Of a stretch of 64,000 bases of DNA, positions 18,995 to 28,087 are shown piece after piece. Made by a program: the position numbers and the translations under genes. Origin of the DNA: Sulfitobacter aestuariivivens (lineage in GTDB: Bacteria; Pseudomonadota; Alphaproteobacteria; Rhodobacterales; Rhodobacteraceae); contig NZ_JACTAG010000002.1 of assembly GCF_014763045.1 (NCBI RefSeq), forward strand, positions 496,001-560,000, given 5' to 3'. Numbering within the stretch: position 1 is the first letter of the stretch; each line of letters begins with the position of its first letter. Below the pieces are notes generated by a model. The model made no database searches, was not told the DNA's origin, and worked only from the letters and a program-made list of their open reading frames with translations.

Positions 18995-19068
18995 GGATGT
19001 CCCGTTGCTGCGGCCCCAGATTGCGCTGTGTTAATCTTTCGTTAACCTATTGTCCGCCCACTTTTGCG

Positions 19069-20037
19069 CTAATCCAGTGTGTCCGCAAGCCAGTTTTCTA
19101 GCAAAAAGTGTGCAATGGCCCCCTTGCGTGCAGGCAGGATGGTCGCGTGATTGCCCGCGAAAATCTCCATCATCTCTTCGCGCGTGACCCAGAGCGCGTC
19201 TTCGATCTCGACCGGATCAATAGTGATCTCGCGGCTCGTGGCCTCGCCCTGACAGCCAAACATCAGGGACGCGGGAAAGGGCCAGGGCTGGCTTGACAGA
19301 TAGGACACCGCGCCAACGCGCACGCCCGCCTCTTCAAAGACCTCGCGTCGCACGGCGGCCTCCAGCGTTTCACCGGGTTCAACAAACCCCGCCAGCAGCG
19401 AATACATCCCTTCCGGCCACCCGGGGGATCGACCCATCAGAACCGAATTTCCATGCGTAATCAACATGATGACAACAGGATCCGTGCGCGGAAAATGCGA
19501 GGCCCCGCAGGCCGGACAATTGCGCTGCCACCCGGCTTGCGCCACGTCGCTTTTGGCACCGCACTGCGCACAGAAATTGTGAATATCGTGCCAGCCAAAG
19601 ATCGCCTTGCCGGTCGCGGCCAGTTCCGCATCGCGCGGGCTGAGCCATGTCATGATCCGCCGCAGTTCGGCAAAAACGCTGTCTTCCGGGGCGTCCGGGT
19701 GACGTTGCTCGGTGGGGTCCAGAAAACCACCCAGTTGGTCCGCATCCAGATCTTCCGGCATCCAGTGTGAGATGTCGCAGGCAAACCGCGCGGCACCGTC
19801 CTCGCGACCCAGCAAAACGGCGTCCGCCATCGCGCCCTGCAGCATCGGATGGTCCATCGGCACCCGGCAAAGGGACGCAGGCCGCGCGCGATGGATCAGG
19901 GGTTTGCCACGCCAAAAAACCACGGCGCGCGTGTTGGGATCCGCAAGGGCAGCCTTCAAAGCAGCCGCATCTCCGCGCATCTCCCCTGCCCGATCCAGGG
20001 CCGAGCCGCCAAATGTCACCGTTTCTGCATGCCGCAT
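19069..20037 (-). CDS. nudC: NAD+/NADH pyrophosphatase NudC (possible NAD-cap RNA decapping enzyme)
   Basis: A 322-residue protein with a zinc ribbon (C156, C159, C174, C177), a Nudix box at about 218-240 (GFVEPGET, then REVFEEAG) and the NudC-specific SQPWPFP motif at 249-255. Family members cleave NAD(H) to NMN(H) and AMP and remove NAD caps from RNA. I chose the ATG at 20037, which has an AAAGGA site just upstream; the longer in-frame alternative at 20142 adds low-complexity basic sequence. Confidence 0.93.
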   Translation of the reverse strand: MRHAETVTFGGSALDRAGEMRGDAAALKAALADPNTRAVVFWRGKPLIHRARPASLCRVPMDHPMLQGAMADAVLLGREDGAARFACDISHWMPEDLDADQLGGFLDPTEQRHPDAPEDSVFAELRRIMTWLSPRDAELAATGKAIFGWHDIHNFCAQCGAKSDVAQAGWQRNCPACGASHFPRTDPVVIMLITHGNSVLMGRSPGWPEGMYSLLAGFVEPGETLEAAVRREVFEEAGVRVGAVSYLSSQPWPFPASLMFGCQGEATSREITIDPVEIEDALWVTREEMMEIFAGNHATILPARKGAIAHFLLENWLADTLD

Positions 20038-20186
20038 CTGATCTTTCCTTTGCACTCTTGCGTGGTTTGACAGCACCATTCGTCCTTGTCCACGCCCCCC
20101 GAAGCGCTGCTTCAGCGGTTTTCGCTTGCACCCACAGGTCATACCTGCTGGTCTTCAAACAATCCAAAGTTGCAGGATTGAGGGAG

Positions 20187-22058
20187 ATGAGAGATTTCAT
20201 CCGCGCGCCGGAGGCGGCTCAGAGCGCTGAAAACAAGACCGAATGCGCGACCGGGACCATCACAGCCCAGGTCAGGCTGTTGGCGACAACAGATATCCAC
20301 CTGCAACTTATGGGGTACAACTATATTGCGGACCGTCCCACGCCCCGTCATGGGCTTGCGGGTCTGGCCACGCTGATCAACACCGCACGCGCAGAGGCAC
20401 AAAAGGAAAACCAGCTGTGTATGCTGCTCGACAATGGCGATTTGCTGCAGGGCTGCGCGATGGGGGACTGGCTGGCGCGTCGACCCGTCGCCGCGGATCA
20501 CCCGGCCATCGCCGCCATGAATGCGCTGAACTACGACGCCATCGGTATCGGCAATCATGACCTCGATTTCGGGCTCGACTATTTGCGCCGCGTGGCGCGG
20601 CAGATGCATGCCCCCCTGATCGCCAGCAACCTTGCCGGCGATGGCCTAGCCCCGCTGGTGGATCACACGCGCATCTCCTTTGCCGTTCCCGGACCGCAAG
20701 GTACCGGCCCACAGACGCTGCACATCGGTGTGTTGTCCGTGCTGCCCGCCCTCACAAACGTCTGGAATCGGCACGCCCTGTCGGGGTTCGAACGCGCCAA
20801 ACCCGCCGCCGCCTGCCTGCGCGCCATGGTCCCGCACCTGCGCGCCGAAGGTGCAGACGTTGTCATAGTACTTGCCCACATGGGCCTCTCGGAAGACAGC
20901 GAAATGCCCGCCTACACGGAAGACAACGCGCTGTCGCTGGCGCAGATCCCCGGGATCGACGCGTTGATCACCGGCCACACCCACCGCCGCTTTCCCACCG
21001 GGGGCGCGGTGTCCACCAATGGGGTAGACCCCCGACAAGGGACACTGCTGTCCGTCCCTGCCATGATGCCAGGCCATGGTGGGTCTGATTTGGGCGTCAT
21101 GGATCTTACCGTATCCCGCCCCCCGGGTGAGCCGTGGAAGGTCGTCCGCCACACCACCGCCCTGCGCCACAACACACCGCAAACCCCCGCCGCCCCGGCC
21201 ATCGTGGCCGCATCCGCCAGAGCCAAGCGCGCCTTCCGCGCACATCTGGCCAAACCCGTGGGCACCATCGACAGGGATCTGCACAATTATTTCTCGCTTG
21301 CCGCCCCAACCGGCACCGGTGCCTTCTGCGCAGATGCCAAAGCGCGACGGGTGCGCGACGCACTGCGCGGATCAGCCTACGCAAACCTGCCCCTGCTCGC
21401 GACTGCATCAGCGCACAGCGCGGGCGGGCGTGACGGTCCCGACAACTTTCTGCATATTCCCAAAGGCCCTGTCCTGCGTCGCCACCTTGCCGGGCTTGAT
21501 CCCTATGCCAATCGCATCTGGGCACTCCGGGTCACGGGCCGCACGCTGCGCCGCCATCTTGAGCTTGCAGCCACCGCCTACACCACGCTCGTGCCCGGAC
21601 AGGCGGCTCAGAACCTGCTGCGCAATGACATCCCGGCGTTCAACTTCGACACCATCTATGGCGTGACCTATCAGATCGACCCCAGCCAGCCGCCGCACAA
21701 CAGAATCGCATCGCTTTGCTGCAACGACAGGCCGGTCACGGATGATCAGCAGTTTGTACTGGTCACCAACCAGTTTCGCGCCGCAGGCGGTGGCGGGTAT
21801 GACCGCATCACCGAAGACAATATCATCCTGCGCCACCCCGACCGCGCCGAAACCGCCTTTATCAAGGCGCTTGCAGCACCTCGGGACACCGTTTTTGATG
21901 CGACACCGCCCTGGTCGTTTGTTCCGCAATCTGGGGTCGAGGCGGTTTTTTATACCAGCCCGCACGCGCTGCGTTACCTTGATCAAATCAAGCCCCTCGA
22001 GCCGGCCAGCATGGCCTGCAACAGCACCGGATTTGCCCGTCTGCGCCTCACTCTGTGA
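20187..22058 (+). CDS. 2',3'-cyclic-nucleotide phosphodiesterase/3'-nucleotidase-like protein (CpdB family), no signal peptide
   Basis: About 623 residues. The N-terminal metallophosphatase domain has TTDIH (D36, H38), LDNGDLLQG (about 81-89), GNHDLDFGLDY (122-132) and ITGHTHRRF; the C-terminal 5'-nucleotidase domain has NQFRAAGGGGYD. The start is uncertain: ATG 20187 is preceded by GAGGGAG almost without spacing, and a TTG at 20178 is possible. No start gives a convincing signal peptide, unlike the paralogue at 37334-39292. The stop codon lies in a perfect 7-bp hairpin (22045-22061). Likely acts on cyclic or 3' nucleotides. Confidence 0.85.
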   Translation: MRDFIRAPEAAQSAENKTECATGTITAQVRLLATTDIHLQLMGYNYIADRPTPRHGLAGLATLINTARAEAQKENQLCMLLDNGDLLQGCAMGDWLARRPVAADHPAIAAMNALNYDAIGIGNHDLDFGLDYLRRVARQMHAPLIASNLAGDGLAPLVDHTRISFAVPGPQGTGPQTLHIGVLSVLPALTNVWNRHALSGFERAKPAAACLRAMVPHLRAEGADVVIVLAHMGLSEDSEMPAYTEDNALSLAQIPGIDALITGHTHRRFPTGGAVSTNGVDPRQGTLLSVPAMMPGHGGSDLGVMDLTVSRPPGEPWKVVRHTTALRHNTPQTPAAPAIVAASARAKRAFRAHLAKPVGTIDRDLHNYFSLAAPTGTGAFCADAKARRVRDALRGSAYANLPLLATASAHSAGGRDGPDNFLHIPKGPVLRRHLAGLDPYANRIWALRVTGRTLRRHLELAATAYTTLVPGQAAQNLLRNDIPAFNFDTIYGVTYQIDPSQPPHNRIASLCCNDRPVTDDQQFVLVTNQFRAAGGGGYDRITEDNIILRHPDRAETAFIKALAAPRDTVFDATPPWSFVPQSGVEAVFYTSPHALRYLDQIKPLEPASMACNSTGFARLRLTL

Positions 22059-22100
22059 GGCTTGCATCCCACCCATCTGGCGCTTATATGGGCCCTTGAG

Positions 22101-22198
22101 AGGTTGGTGCGGGCAGGCGCCTCGCCAACCCGGTCAGATCCGGAAGGAAGCAGCCGTAACGGGTCCCGCTTGGGTCGTTATCAATCTCTCACCAACCT
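22101..22198 (+). ncRNA. ffs: Signal recognition particle RNA, small bacterial (4.5S) type
   Basis: The segment GTCAGATCCGGAAGGAAGC at 22133-22151 is the conserved apical domain IV of SRP RNA that binds Ffh. The ends GGTTGGTG (22102-22109) and CACCAACC (22190-22197) pair perfectly, giving a hairpin of about 97 bases, the normal length of small bacterial SRP RNA. It lies upstream of the dnaX-ybaB-recR region. Confidence 0.95.
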
Positions 22199-22312
22199 GC
22201 ATTTCGCGCAGCGGAATGTCACGCCGCAACAGGCGCTTTGCGCAGCAAAGCTGCCGAAAGCGTGCCGCCCCACGCGCTGCCCCGCTTTCACACTCCGGCT
22301 GCAACCTTCACC

Positions 22313-23146
22313 CTACAACCGATCGGTCGCGAAGGTATCGCACTCTCCCACCGCGCCGGACTCGTACCCGCGCGCGAACCAGCGCGCACGCTGCTCAGAG
22401 GTGCCATGCGTGAATGTATGTGGCTGCGGTACGCGACCGGCCTGCCGCTGCAAATGATCATCACCGATCTTGCGCGCCGCATTCAACGCCTCCTGCAAAT
22501 CACCCCGCTCCATCAAGCCCTGAACATTCGACGCCCAGATCCCAGAAAGACAATCCGCCATCAGCTCCAACCGCACGGTCAGCGCATTTGCTTCGACCTG
22601 GCTGGCCTGCTGACGCGCGGCATTGACCCGCGGCAGAATGCCAAGCTGGTTCTGCACGTGGTGGGCAACCTCATGCGCAATGACATAGGCAGCAGCAAAA
22701 TCGCCCCCGGCCCCCATGCGCTGATCCAGCGTGCGGAAAAACGCAGTGTCCAGATAAGCTTTTTCATCCGCCGGACAGTAAAACGGCCCCGTGGCACCCG
22801 ATGCGCCACCGCAAGGGCTTTGGGTCACATTCGCAAAGATCACCAGTTTGGGCGGTACATACTGTCGGCCCAATTGTTCCTCAAACACGCGGTCCCAGAC
22901 CTGTTCCGTGGTGGTCAGCACCTGCGCCGAAAACTGGGTCAACTCACCATCCTGCTCTGACACGGTTCTGCTTTGCTCTGTCTGCGGCGCACTGGCCCCC
23001 TGCAACAAGGGCGTCACATCAATCCCGGTGAAATACCCAATCGCAAGAACCACCAGCAAGCCGACAATCCCAAGTCCCCCTGCCCGTCCCGCGCCGCCAC
23101 GCCGCACTTCCACGTTCCTGCTGCGCCGAATGCCCCGTAACCGCAT
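22313..23146 (-). CDS. YpfJ-family neutral zinc metallopeptidase, membrane-anchored
   Basis: A 277-residue protein: a basic start (MRLRGIRRSRNVEVRRGG), one membrane helix (about 24-45) and a peptidase domain with HEVAHH, the zinc-binding HExxH motif, in the middle. The family also has FFRTLDQRMGAGGDF upstream and CLSGIWA downstream, both present. The catalytic domain is predicted to face the periplasm. Substrates are not known. Confidence 0.85.
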   Translation of the reverse strand: MRLRGIRRSRNVEVRRGGAGRAGGLGIVGLLVVLAIGYFTGIDVTPLLQGASAPQTEQSRTVSEQDGELTQFSAQVLTTTEQVWDRVFEEQLGRQYVPPKLVIFANVTQSPCGGASGATGPFYCPADEKAYLDTAFFRTLDQRMGAGGDFAAAYVIAHEVAHHVQNQLGILPRVNAARQQASQVEANALTVRLELMADCLSGIWASNVQGLMERGDLQEALNAARKIGDDHLQRQAGRVPQPHTFTHGTSEQRARWFARGYESGAVGECDTFATDRL

Positions 23147-23210
23147 GGAATTTCCCCCAAATGTCTCGTGTCATGTTGCCAATGGAACGCCTGACCGCCA
23201 CATTGGTTCA

Positions 23211-23573
23211 ATGAGCGATAGTAATAAACTTGCCGAAGATCGTACAGACTGGGCCGAAGACCGCACGGTTCTGGCCAACGAACGTACGTTCGCGGGCTGG
23301 ATGCGGACAGGCATGGCGTCACTGGCTGTGGCTGTCGGGCTCAAGGCCGTCTTTGGCGAATTTGAGCCCACTTGGGCCGCCAAGGCCGTTGCGTCGGTCT
23401 TTGTGGTCACGGCGATCTACATCTTCTGGGCTGCCCAGAACGCCGCCTGCGCGACGCTGCAACGTCTTTCCGATCATGACGCCAAGGCCCAGCCAACCCG
23501 GCGCATGAAGCTGCTCGCAACCATCTTCTCCTTCGGTACCGCCTGCGTTGGCCTGATCCTCTGGGCGCTCTGA
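23211..23573 (+). CDS. DUF202 (YidH-like) small membrane protein
   Basis: A 120-residue protein with the DUF202 hallmark LANERTFAGWMRTGMA in the N-terminal third and three membrane helices. The ATG at 23211 opens MSDSNKLAEDRTDWAEDRT. Function unknown. It precedes dnaX by 69 bases on the same strand. Confidence 0.8.
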   Translation: MSDSNKLAEDRTDWAEDRTVLANERTFAGWMRTGMASLAVAVGLKAVFGEFEPTWAAKAVASVFVVTAIYIFWAAQNAACATLQRLSDHDAKAQPTRRMKLLATIFSFGTACVGLILWAL

Positions 23574-23642
23574 CGGCGGTTTACCCCGCGCCCGCCTGCG
23601 CCTAGTTTGAAGCGTCTGCCGAATCCTGCGAACGGACCCCTG

Positions 23643-25388
23643 ATGACCGACACCACTGCCTACCGCGTATTGGCCCGCAAGTACCGGCCCGAAACCTTTG
23701 CCGACCTCGTCGGTCAGGACGCGATGGTGCGCACCCTGAAAAACGCGTTCGACGCGGATCGCATCGCGCAGGCCTTCATCATGACGGGCATCCGTGGCAC
23801 CGGCAAAACCACCACCGCCCGGATCATCGCCAAGGGGATGAACTGCATCGGCCCCGATGGCACCAGTGGCCCGACGACCGACCCCTGCGGCCAATGCGAA
23901 CACTGCGTGGCAATCATGGAAGGCCGCCATGTCGACGTGATGGAAATGGACGCGGCCTCAAACACCGGCGTCGCCAACATCCGCGAAATCATCGACAGCG
24001 TGCACTACCGCGCGGCCTCGGCCCGCTACAAGGTCTATATCATCGACGAAGTGCACATGCTCTCGACAGGGGCCTTCAACGCGCTTCTGAAAACGCTCGA
24101 AGAGCCGCCCGAACACGTCAAATTCATCTTTGCCACGACCGAAATCCGCAAGGTCCCGGTGACGGTCCTGTCGCGCTGCCAGCGCTTTGATCTGCGCCGG
24201 ATCGAACCTGAGGTGATGATCGCCCTGATGCGCAAGATCGCCAGCGCCGAAGGTGCCGAAATCGCCGAGGACGCGCTGGCGCTGATCACCCGCGCCGCCG
24301 AAGGGTCGGTGCGCGATGCAACCTCCCTTCTGGATCAGGCCATCAGCCACGGCGCGGGCGAAACCACAGCCGATCAGGTCCGCGCCATGCTGGGGCTGGC
24401 CGACCGGGGCCGGGTGCTTGACCTCTTTGACATGATCCTCAAAGGGGATGCTGCCGCAGCACTCACAGAACTCTCCGGTCAGTACGCGGACGGTGCCGAC
24501 CCAATGGCGGTGCTGCGCGATCTGGCGGAAATCACGCATTGGGTCTCGGTGGTGAAAATCACGCCCGAGGCCGCCGAAGATCCCACCGTGTCACCCGAGG
24601 AACGCAGCCGTGGCATGGCCATGGCCGACGCGCTGCCCATGCGGGTGCTCACGCGCCTTTGGCAAATGCTACTCAAAGCGCTCGATGAGGTCGCCAGCGC
24701 CCCCAACGCCATGATGGCGGCAGAGATGGCGGTCATCCGTCTGACCCATGTGGCCGATCTGCCCAGCCCCGAAGAACTGGTGCGCAAACTCCAAAACGCC
24801 ACCCCGCCACCGGCGCCCTCGGCAGCCCCGTCCGGCGCCTCTGGCGGACCGACATCTGCACCGACACAATACCGACGCGATACCGACGTGATACCGACGT
24901 CCGCAACGCCCGGTCCAACGGCGGCCCTCGCAACACAGGCCGACGCAGCACTGGCCCGGTTTCCAACCTTCGATCACGTCGTCGAACTGATCCGCGCCAA
25001 CCGCGACGTCAAGCTTCTGGTCGAGGTCGAAACCACGTTGCGTCTGGCCGCCTACCAGCCCGGCCGCATCGAGTTTACACCTACGGACAAGGCCCCGCGC
25101 GACCTCGCCCAGCGCCTTGGCCACCGCCTGCAAAGCTGGACGGGCAACCGCTGGGCCGTCACGGTGGTGAATGGCGCTGATGCCGAAACCATCGCCGAAG
25201 TGCGCGACGCCGCCGACAACGCATTGAAATCAAAGGCACATAATCACCCGCTTATGCAAGCCGTGCTGGCGCAGTTCCCCAAGGCCCGCATCACCGCCAT
25301 TCGCACACCCGAACAAATCGCGGCGGATGCCGTGCAAGAGGCCCTGCCAGAAGTCGAGGATGAATGGGACCCGTTCGAGGAGGATTGA
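23643..25388 (+). CDS. dnaX: DNA polymerase III gamma/tau subunit
   Basis: A 581-residue clamp-loader ATPase. GIRGTGKTT (49-57) is Walker A; C68, C82, C85 and C88 form the zinc site; DEVH (135-138) is Walker B; SRC (177-179) is the arginine-finger box. A Pro/Ala-rich linker near residues 390-420 separates the ATPase from the tau-specific C-terminal region. The ATG at 23643 gives the conserved MTDTTAYRVLARKYRP; an in-frame ATG at 23607 adds 12 residues. No A-AAA-AAG slippage site is apparent. The linker DNA carries a triplicated 11-base unit. Confidence 0.95.
   Translation: MTDTTAYRVLARKYRPETFADLVGQDAMVRTLKNAFDADRIAQAFIMTGIRGTGKTTTARIIAKGMNCIGPDGTSGPTTDPCGQCEHCVAIMEGRHVDVMEMDAASNTGVANIREIIDSVHYRAASARYKVYIIDEVHMLSTGAFNALLKTLEEPPEHVKFIFATTEIRKVPVTVLSRCQRFDLRRIEPEVMIALMRKIASAEGAEIAEDALALITRAAEGSVRDATSLLDQAISHGAGETTADQVRAMLGLADRGRVLDLFDMILKGDAAAALTELSGQYADGADPMAVLRDLAEITHWVSVVKITPEAAEDPTVSPEERSRGMAMADALPMRVLTRLWQMLLKALDEVASAPNAMMAAEMAVIRLTHVADLPSPEELVRKLQNATPPPAPSAAPSGASGGPTSAPTQYRRDTDVIPTSATPGPTAALATQADAALARFPTFDHVVELIRANRDVKLLVEVETTLRLAAYQPGRIEFTPTDKAPRDLAQRLGHRLQSWTGNRWAVTVVNGADAETIAEVRDAADNALKSKAHNHPLMQAVLAQFPKARITAIRTPEQIAADAVQEALPEVEDEWDPFEED
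24869..24901 (+). repeat. Three tandem 11-base units inside dnaX
   Basis: ATACCGACGCG, ATACCGACGTG and ATACCGACGTC lie head to tail in the linker region of dnaX. Because 11 is not a multiple of three, gaining or losing one copy would shift the reading frame in the linker. Confidence 0.85.
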
Positions 25389-25762
25389 TCCTGTCGCTCG
25401 CCCCCCTGCCCGCCCTGGCAGAGGTCTGTGACAAGGTGCGCCCCCTGTGGCAGGCAGGCAGCCCGGCCACCGCGTGGGACGAACTTGTGGGCCTCATGGC
25501 CACCCCGCCATCCCTGGCGCTCCTGCTCGCCTCCGCGCTCGTCATCCGCTTCCGCCACCAATGGACCGCCCTCATCGTCGTTGTGCTCTGGTCCTTCTGG
25601 GTATCCGCTGTTGCACACTACGGCCGCGACGGTGAAATCGAACGGGCCGCGCTGGCAGAAGGGTGCATCGGCAGTCCCGCCTTGTTCATCCTCGCTGTCA
25701 CTGCGATATGTGGCGCAATGATCCTCTATACCACACGCCGCCCCGCGCGGCCTTCAGACTGA
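25364..25762 (+). CDS. Small membrane protein of unknown function between dnaX and ybaB
   Basis: A 132-residue protein with a possible signal peptide (MGPVRGGLILSLAPLPALA), then two or three membrane helices around residues 47-62, 66-82 and 104-122, and three cysteines including C22. Starting at ATG 25364 it overlaps dnaX by 25 bases; a TTG at 25385 that overlaps the dnaX stop is an alternative but shortens the signal. The family is not recognised. Placement inside dnaX-ybaB-recR suggests cotranscription, not a shared function. Confidence 0.62.
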   Translation: MGPVRGGLILSLAPLPALAEVCDKVRPLWQAGSPATAWDELVGLMATPPSLALLLASALVIRFRHQWTALIVVVLWSFWVSAVAHYGRDGEIERAALAEGCIGSPALFILAVTAICGAMILYTTRRPARPSD

Positions 25763-25774
25763 TCGGAGACAGAC

Positions 25775-26119
25775 ATGCTCAAAGGACTAGGCGGCCTCGG
25801 CGATATGGCCGGAATGATGAAAAAGGCGCAGGAAATGCAGGGTAAGATGGCCCAGTTGCAAGAAGATATGGCCAATATCACCGTTACCGGCGAATCCGGC
25901 GCGGGCCTGGTAAAGGCAACCGCCACGGCCAAGGGCGACCTGAAGGCGCTCGACATCGACCCCTCCATCTTCAACGGCGACGACAAGGAAGTTGTCGAAG
26001 ACCTGATCCTCGCCGCTATCAAGGATGCGCAAACCAAAGCGACCGAGCGCAGCCAGGAAGAAATGCGCAAGCTGACCGAAGGCCTCGGCCTGCCCGCTGA
26101 CATGAAACTCCCCTTCTGA
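25775..26119 (+). CDS. ybaB: YbaB/EbfC family nucleoid-associated protein
   Basis: A 114-residue protein starting MLKGLGGLGDMAGMMKKAQEMQGKM, the canonical YbaB N-terminus with its long helix, followed by GAGLVKATATAKGD. The dimer binds DNA and sits with dnaX and recR in most bacteria. GGAGA lies upstream of the ATG, and the gene starts 13 bases after the preceding stop. Confidence 0.94.
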   Translation: MLKGLGGLGDMAGMMKKAQEMQGKMAQLQEDMANITVTGESGAGLVKATATAKGDLKALDIDPSIFNGDDKEVVEDLILAAIKDAQTKATERSQEEMRKLTEGLGLPADMKLPF

Positions 26120-26168
26120 CACCACCAAGGCGCAGGGCCGCACCTCCTAGACCGGGCACAGCCCTGCC

Positions 26169-26190
26169 CTTTCACCCTTTTTCAAATACC
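26169..26190 (+). repeat. Copy of dispersed intergenic 22-base motif
   Basis: CTTTCACCC then TTTTTCAAATACC, matching 12441-12462 in 19 of 22 positions. It lies between ybaB and recR. A looser relative occurs at 56903-56930. Confidence 0.6.
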
Positions 26191-26201
26191 TGAATCCCGA
26201 A

Positions 26202-26816
26202 ATGCGCTTCGAAAGCAACCGCTTGAGTTCAACCCGCGACATCGACGCCCTGATCGAAATGATGGCAAAATTACCGGGCCTTGGCCCCCGGTCCGCCCGG
26301 CGCGCGGTGCTGCATCTCATCCGCAAACGCGCGCTGCTGCTGACCCCCCTGGCTGACCTGATGCAGACCGTGGCTGCCACTGCACGCGAATGCCTCAACT
26401 GCGGCAACGTCGGCACTTCGGATGTCTGCGACATCTGCACATCGGAAAAACGCGCCAACGGTGAGCTATGCGTGGTTGAAGACGTGGCCGATCTCTGGGC
26501 GATGGAACGTTCGGGCGTCTTCAAAGGGCGCTATCACGTATTGGGCGGCACGCTCAGCGCTCTTGATGCCATCGGTCCCCAGGAACTGCGCATCCCCCGC
26601 CTGATTGACCGGGTCGCAAGCGAAGGCATCACCGAGGTGATCCTCGCGCTCAACGCCACCATCGACGGGCAGACAACGGCTCATTACATCGCGGATCAAC
26701 TGGACGGTCAGGTGCAACTGACCTCACTCGCCCAAGGCGTCCCAATCGGAGGAGAGCTCGACTATCTCGACGATGGCACGATCACGGCCGCGATGCGCGC
26801 GCGCAAGCAGATCTAG
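26202..26816 (+). CDS. recR: Recombination mediator RecR
   Basis: A 204-residue protein with the RecR layout: helix-hairpin-helix [12 protein letters not shown] (24-35), zinc finger C64, C67, C76, C79, and a Toprim domain starting [13 protein letters not shown]. With RecO it loads RecA on gapped DNA. A TTG at 26223 would give the commoner MSSTRDID start; the ATG at 26202 is used here because TTG starts are rarer. Confidence 0.94.
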   Translation: MRFESNRLSSTRDIDALIEMMAKLPGLGPRSARRAVLHLIRKRALLLTPLADLMQTVAATARECLNCGNVGTSDVCDICTSEKRANGELCVVEDVADLWAMERSGVFKGRYHVLGGTLSALDAIGPQELRIPRLIDRVASEGITEVILALNATIDGQTTAHYIADQLDGQVQLTSLAQGVPIGGELDYLDDGTITAAMRARKQI

Positions 26817-26851
26817 ATCACGCTGCTGGCGCACATGCGATCATCAATACC

Positions 26852-27955
26852 CTAATTCTCGTCTTCCCAATCAGACCCGATCGGCTCCCGGTCGCGTCGA
26901 CGTTCTGCGATGATCTCGCGCTTGGCCTGCACAACCTCGCCCACTTCGGCATCGCCAGGGTCTGAATTTATCGAGGCGGTATCGGCCAACACCAAGCTGA
27001 ACCACATCGGGAAATGGTCTGACCCGATCTTGCGCTCCCGCGCCATCTCGATCAGGCGAAATTGCGCATCGTGAAACAGATGATCCAGCGGCCACCGCAT
27101 CCACGGCATCGTCGCACTGAAGGTATTGTAGAACCCCCGTCCGACACGAGGATCCAACAGCCGCGACAGACGCTGGAACCGGCGCGTCGTGGTGGACCAA
27201 GCCACATCGTTCAAATCCCCTGAAACCACACAGGGCAGATCATCCTTGGTGGCTTCAAGACCCACCATCGCAATCTCACTGTCACGTCCAATCGTGTCGT
27301 GATCAATCACCGGCGGTTCCGGATGCACGACATACAACCGGATCTTTCGGCCGTCGCGCAGTGAAAGAGTCGTCCGAATGGACGGAACATCCTTCGTGAT
27401 CAATTCACGGACCTCGGTCTCGGACAAGGCCAGTCGGGACATCAGACATAAGCCATACCCGTTGTCCTTTGGCACTTCGACCCACGCCTCGTATTCATCA
27501 GTCAGCCCTGATTTCAGCGCGTCGATCCATTTGGCATCCGTTTCAATCGCCATGACAACGTCCGGCTGGCGTTCCTTGATGAGGCCGATCAGGCGCGGAT
27601 AATCCCGGTTAGATTGCTTTACGTTTGCTGCCAATACACTGATCTGAGCCTCTTTTCGCGCCAGCAATTCGCGATCCGCTTCAACCGACTGGCGCGGCCA
27701 GACCGGGGTAAACTTGATGATAAAAATCGCCTGGATCAAAGCGACAACACCCATCGCAATCAGGCCGATCCCCCAATTGTCTGGCTGGAAGTACCAAAAA
27801 GCAAGCATCGCGACCAGCGCCACACCCAAGAACTGCTCGCGCGGAAAGGCAAGACCCTGGATCGACCCATGTGACACCTTTGTAAAGGGCAGCGCCGTTG
27901 CCACCACCAACACGCCGGTTACAGTCCAAAGTACGATGATTGCCGCAAAAGTCAT
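26852..27955 (-). CDS. Endonuclease/exonuclease/phosphatase (EEP) family protein, membrane-anchored
   Basis: A 367-residue protein with three hydrophobic N-terminal helices (about 3-20, 43-57 and 63-84) and a C-terminal EEP domain. VSGDLNDVAWS and KIGSDHFPMW are the typical catalytic Asn-Asp and SDHxP blocks; VVMAIETDAKW carries the metal-binding Glu. Such proteins are usually predicted to act on the outer face of the membrane; whether the target is nucleic acid, nucleotide or lipid is unknown. Confidence 0.82.
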   Translation of the reverse strand: MTFAAIIVLWTVTGVLVVATALPFTKVSHGSIQGLAFPREQFLGVALVAMLAFWYFQPDNWGIGLIAMGVVALIQAIFIIKFTPVWPRQSVEADRELLARKEAQISVLAANVKQSNRDYPRLIGLIKERQPDVVMAIETDAKWIDALKSGLTDEYEAWVEVPKDNGYGLCLMSRLALSETEVRELITKDVPSIRTTLSLRDGRKIRLYVVHPEPPVIDHDTIGRDSEIAMVGLEATKDDLPCVVSGDLNDVAWSTTTRRFQRLSRLLDPRVGRGFYNTFSATMPWMRWPLDHLFHDAQFRLIEMARERKIGSDHFPMWFSLVLADTASINSDPGDAEVGEVVQAKREIIAERRRDREPIGSDWEDEN

Positions 27956-28003
27956 CTCAAGCCCCCGACCGTCTGACGCGGTCTCATCTCTTGTAACGCA
28001 GAA

Positions 28004-28029
28004 GGGGCGCAGGGTTGATCCCGCGCCCC
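28004..28029 (-). terminator. GC-rich hairpin downstream of trcR
   Basis: GGGGCGC (28004-28010) pairs with GCGCCCC (28023-28029), extended by GGG/CCC around a TTGAT loop, with one bulged A. It lies between the leftward trcR and EEP genes. There is no strong U tract, so it may act with Rho or as an mRNA end. Confidence 0.45.
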
Positions 28030-28087
28030 TCGATACAAACGTCAGGTTTGCCGCAATGGTTCCTGAACCAAGGCGAGCTCCCTTGTG

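Noticed and set aside
23643..25388. Programmed ribosomal frameshift in dnaX
   Set aside because: No A-AAA-AAG or similar heptamer is visible; one long frame encodes the tau form.
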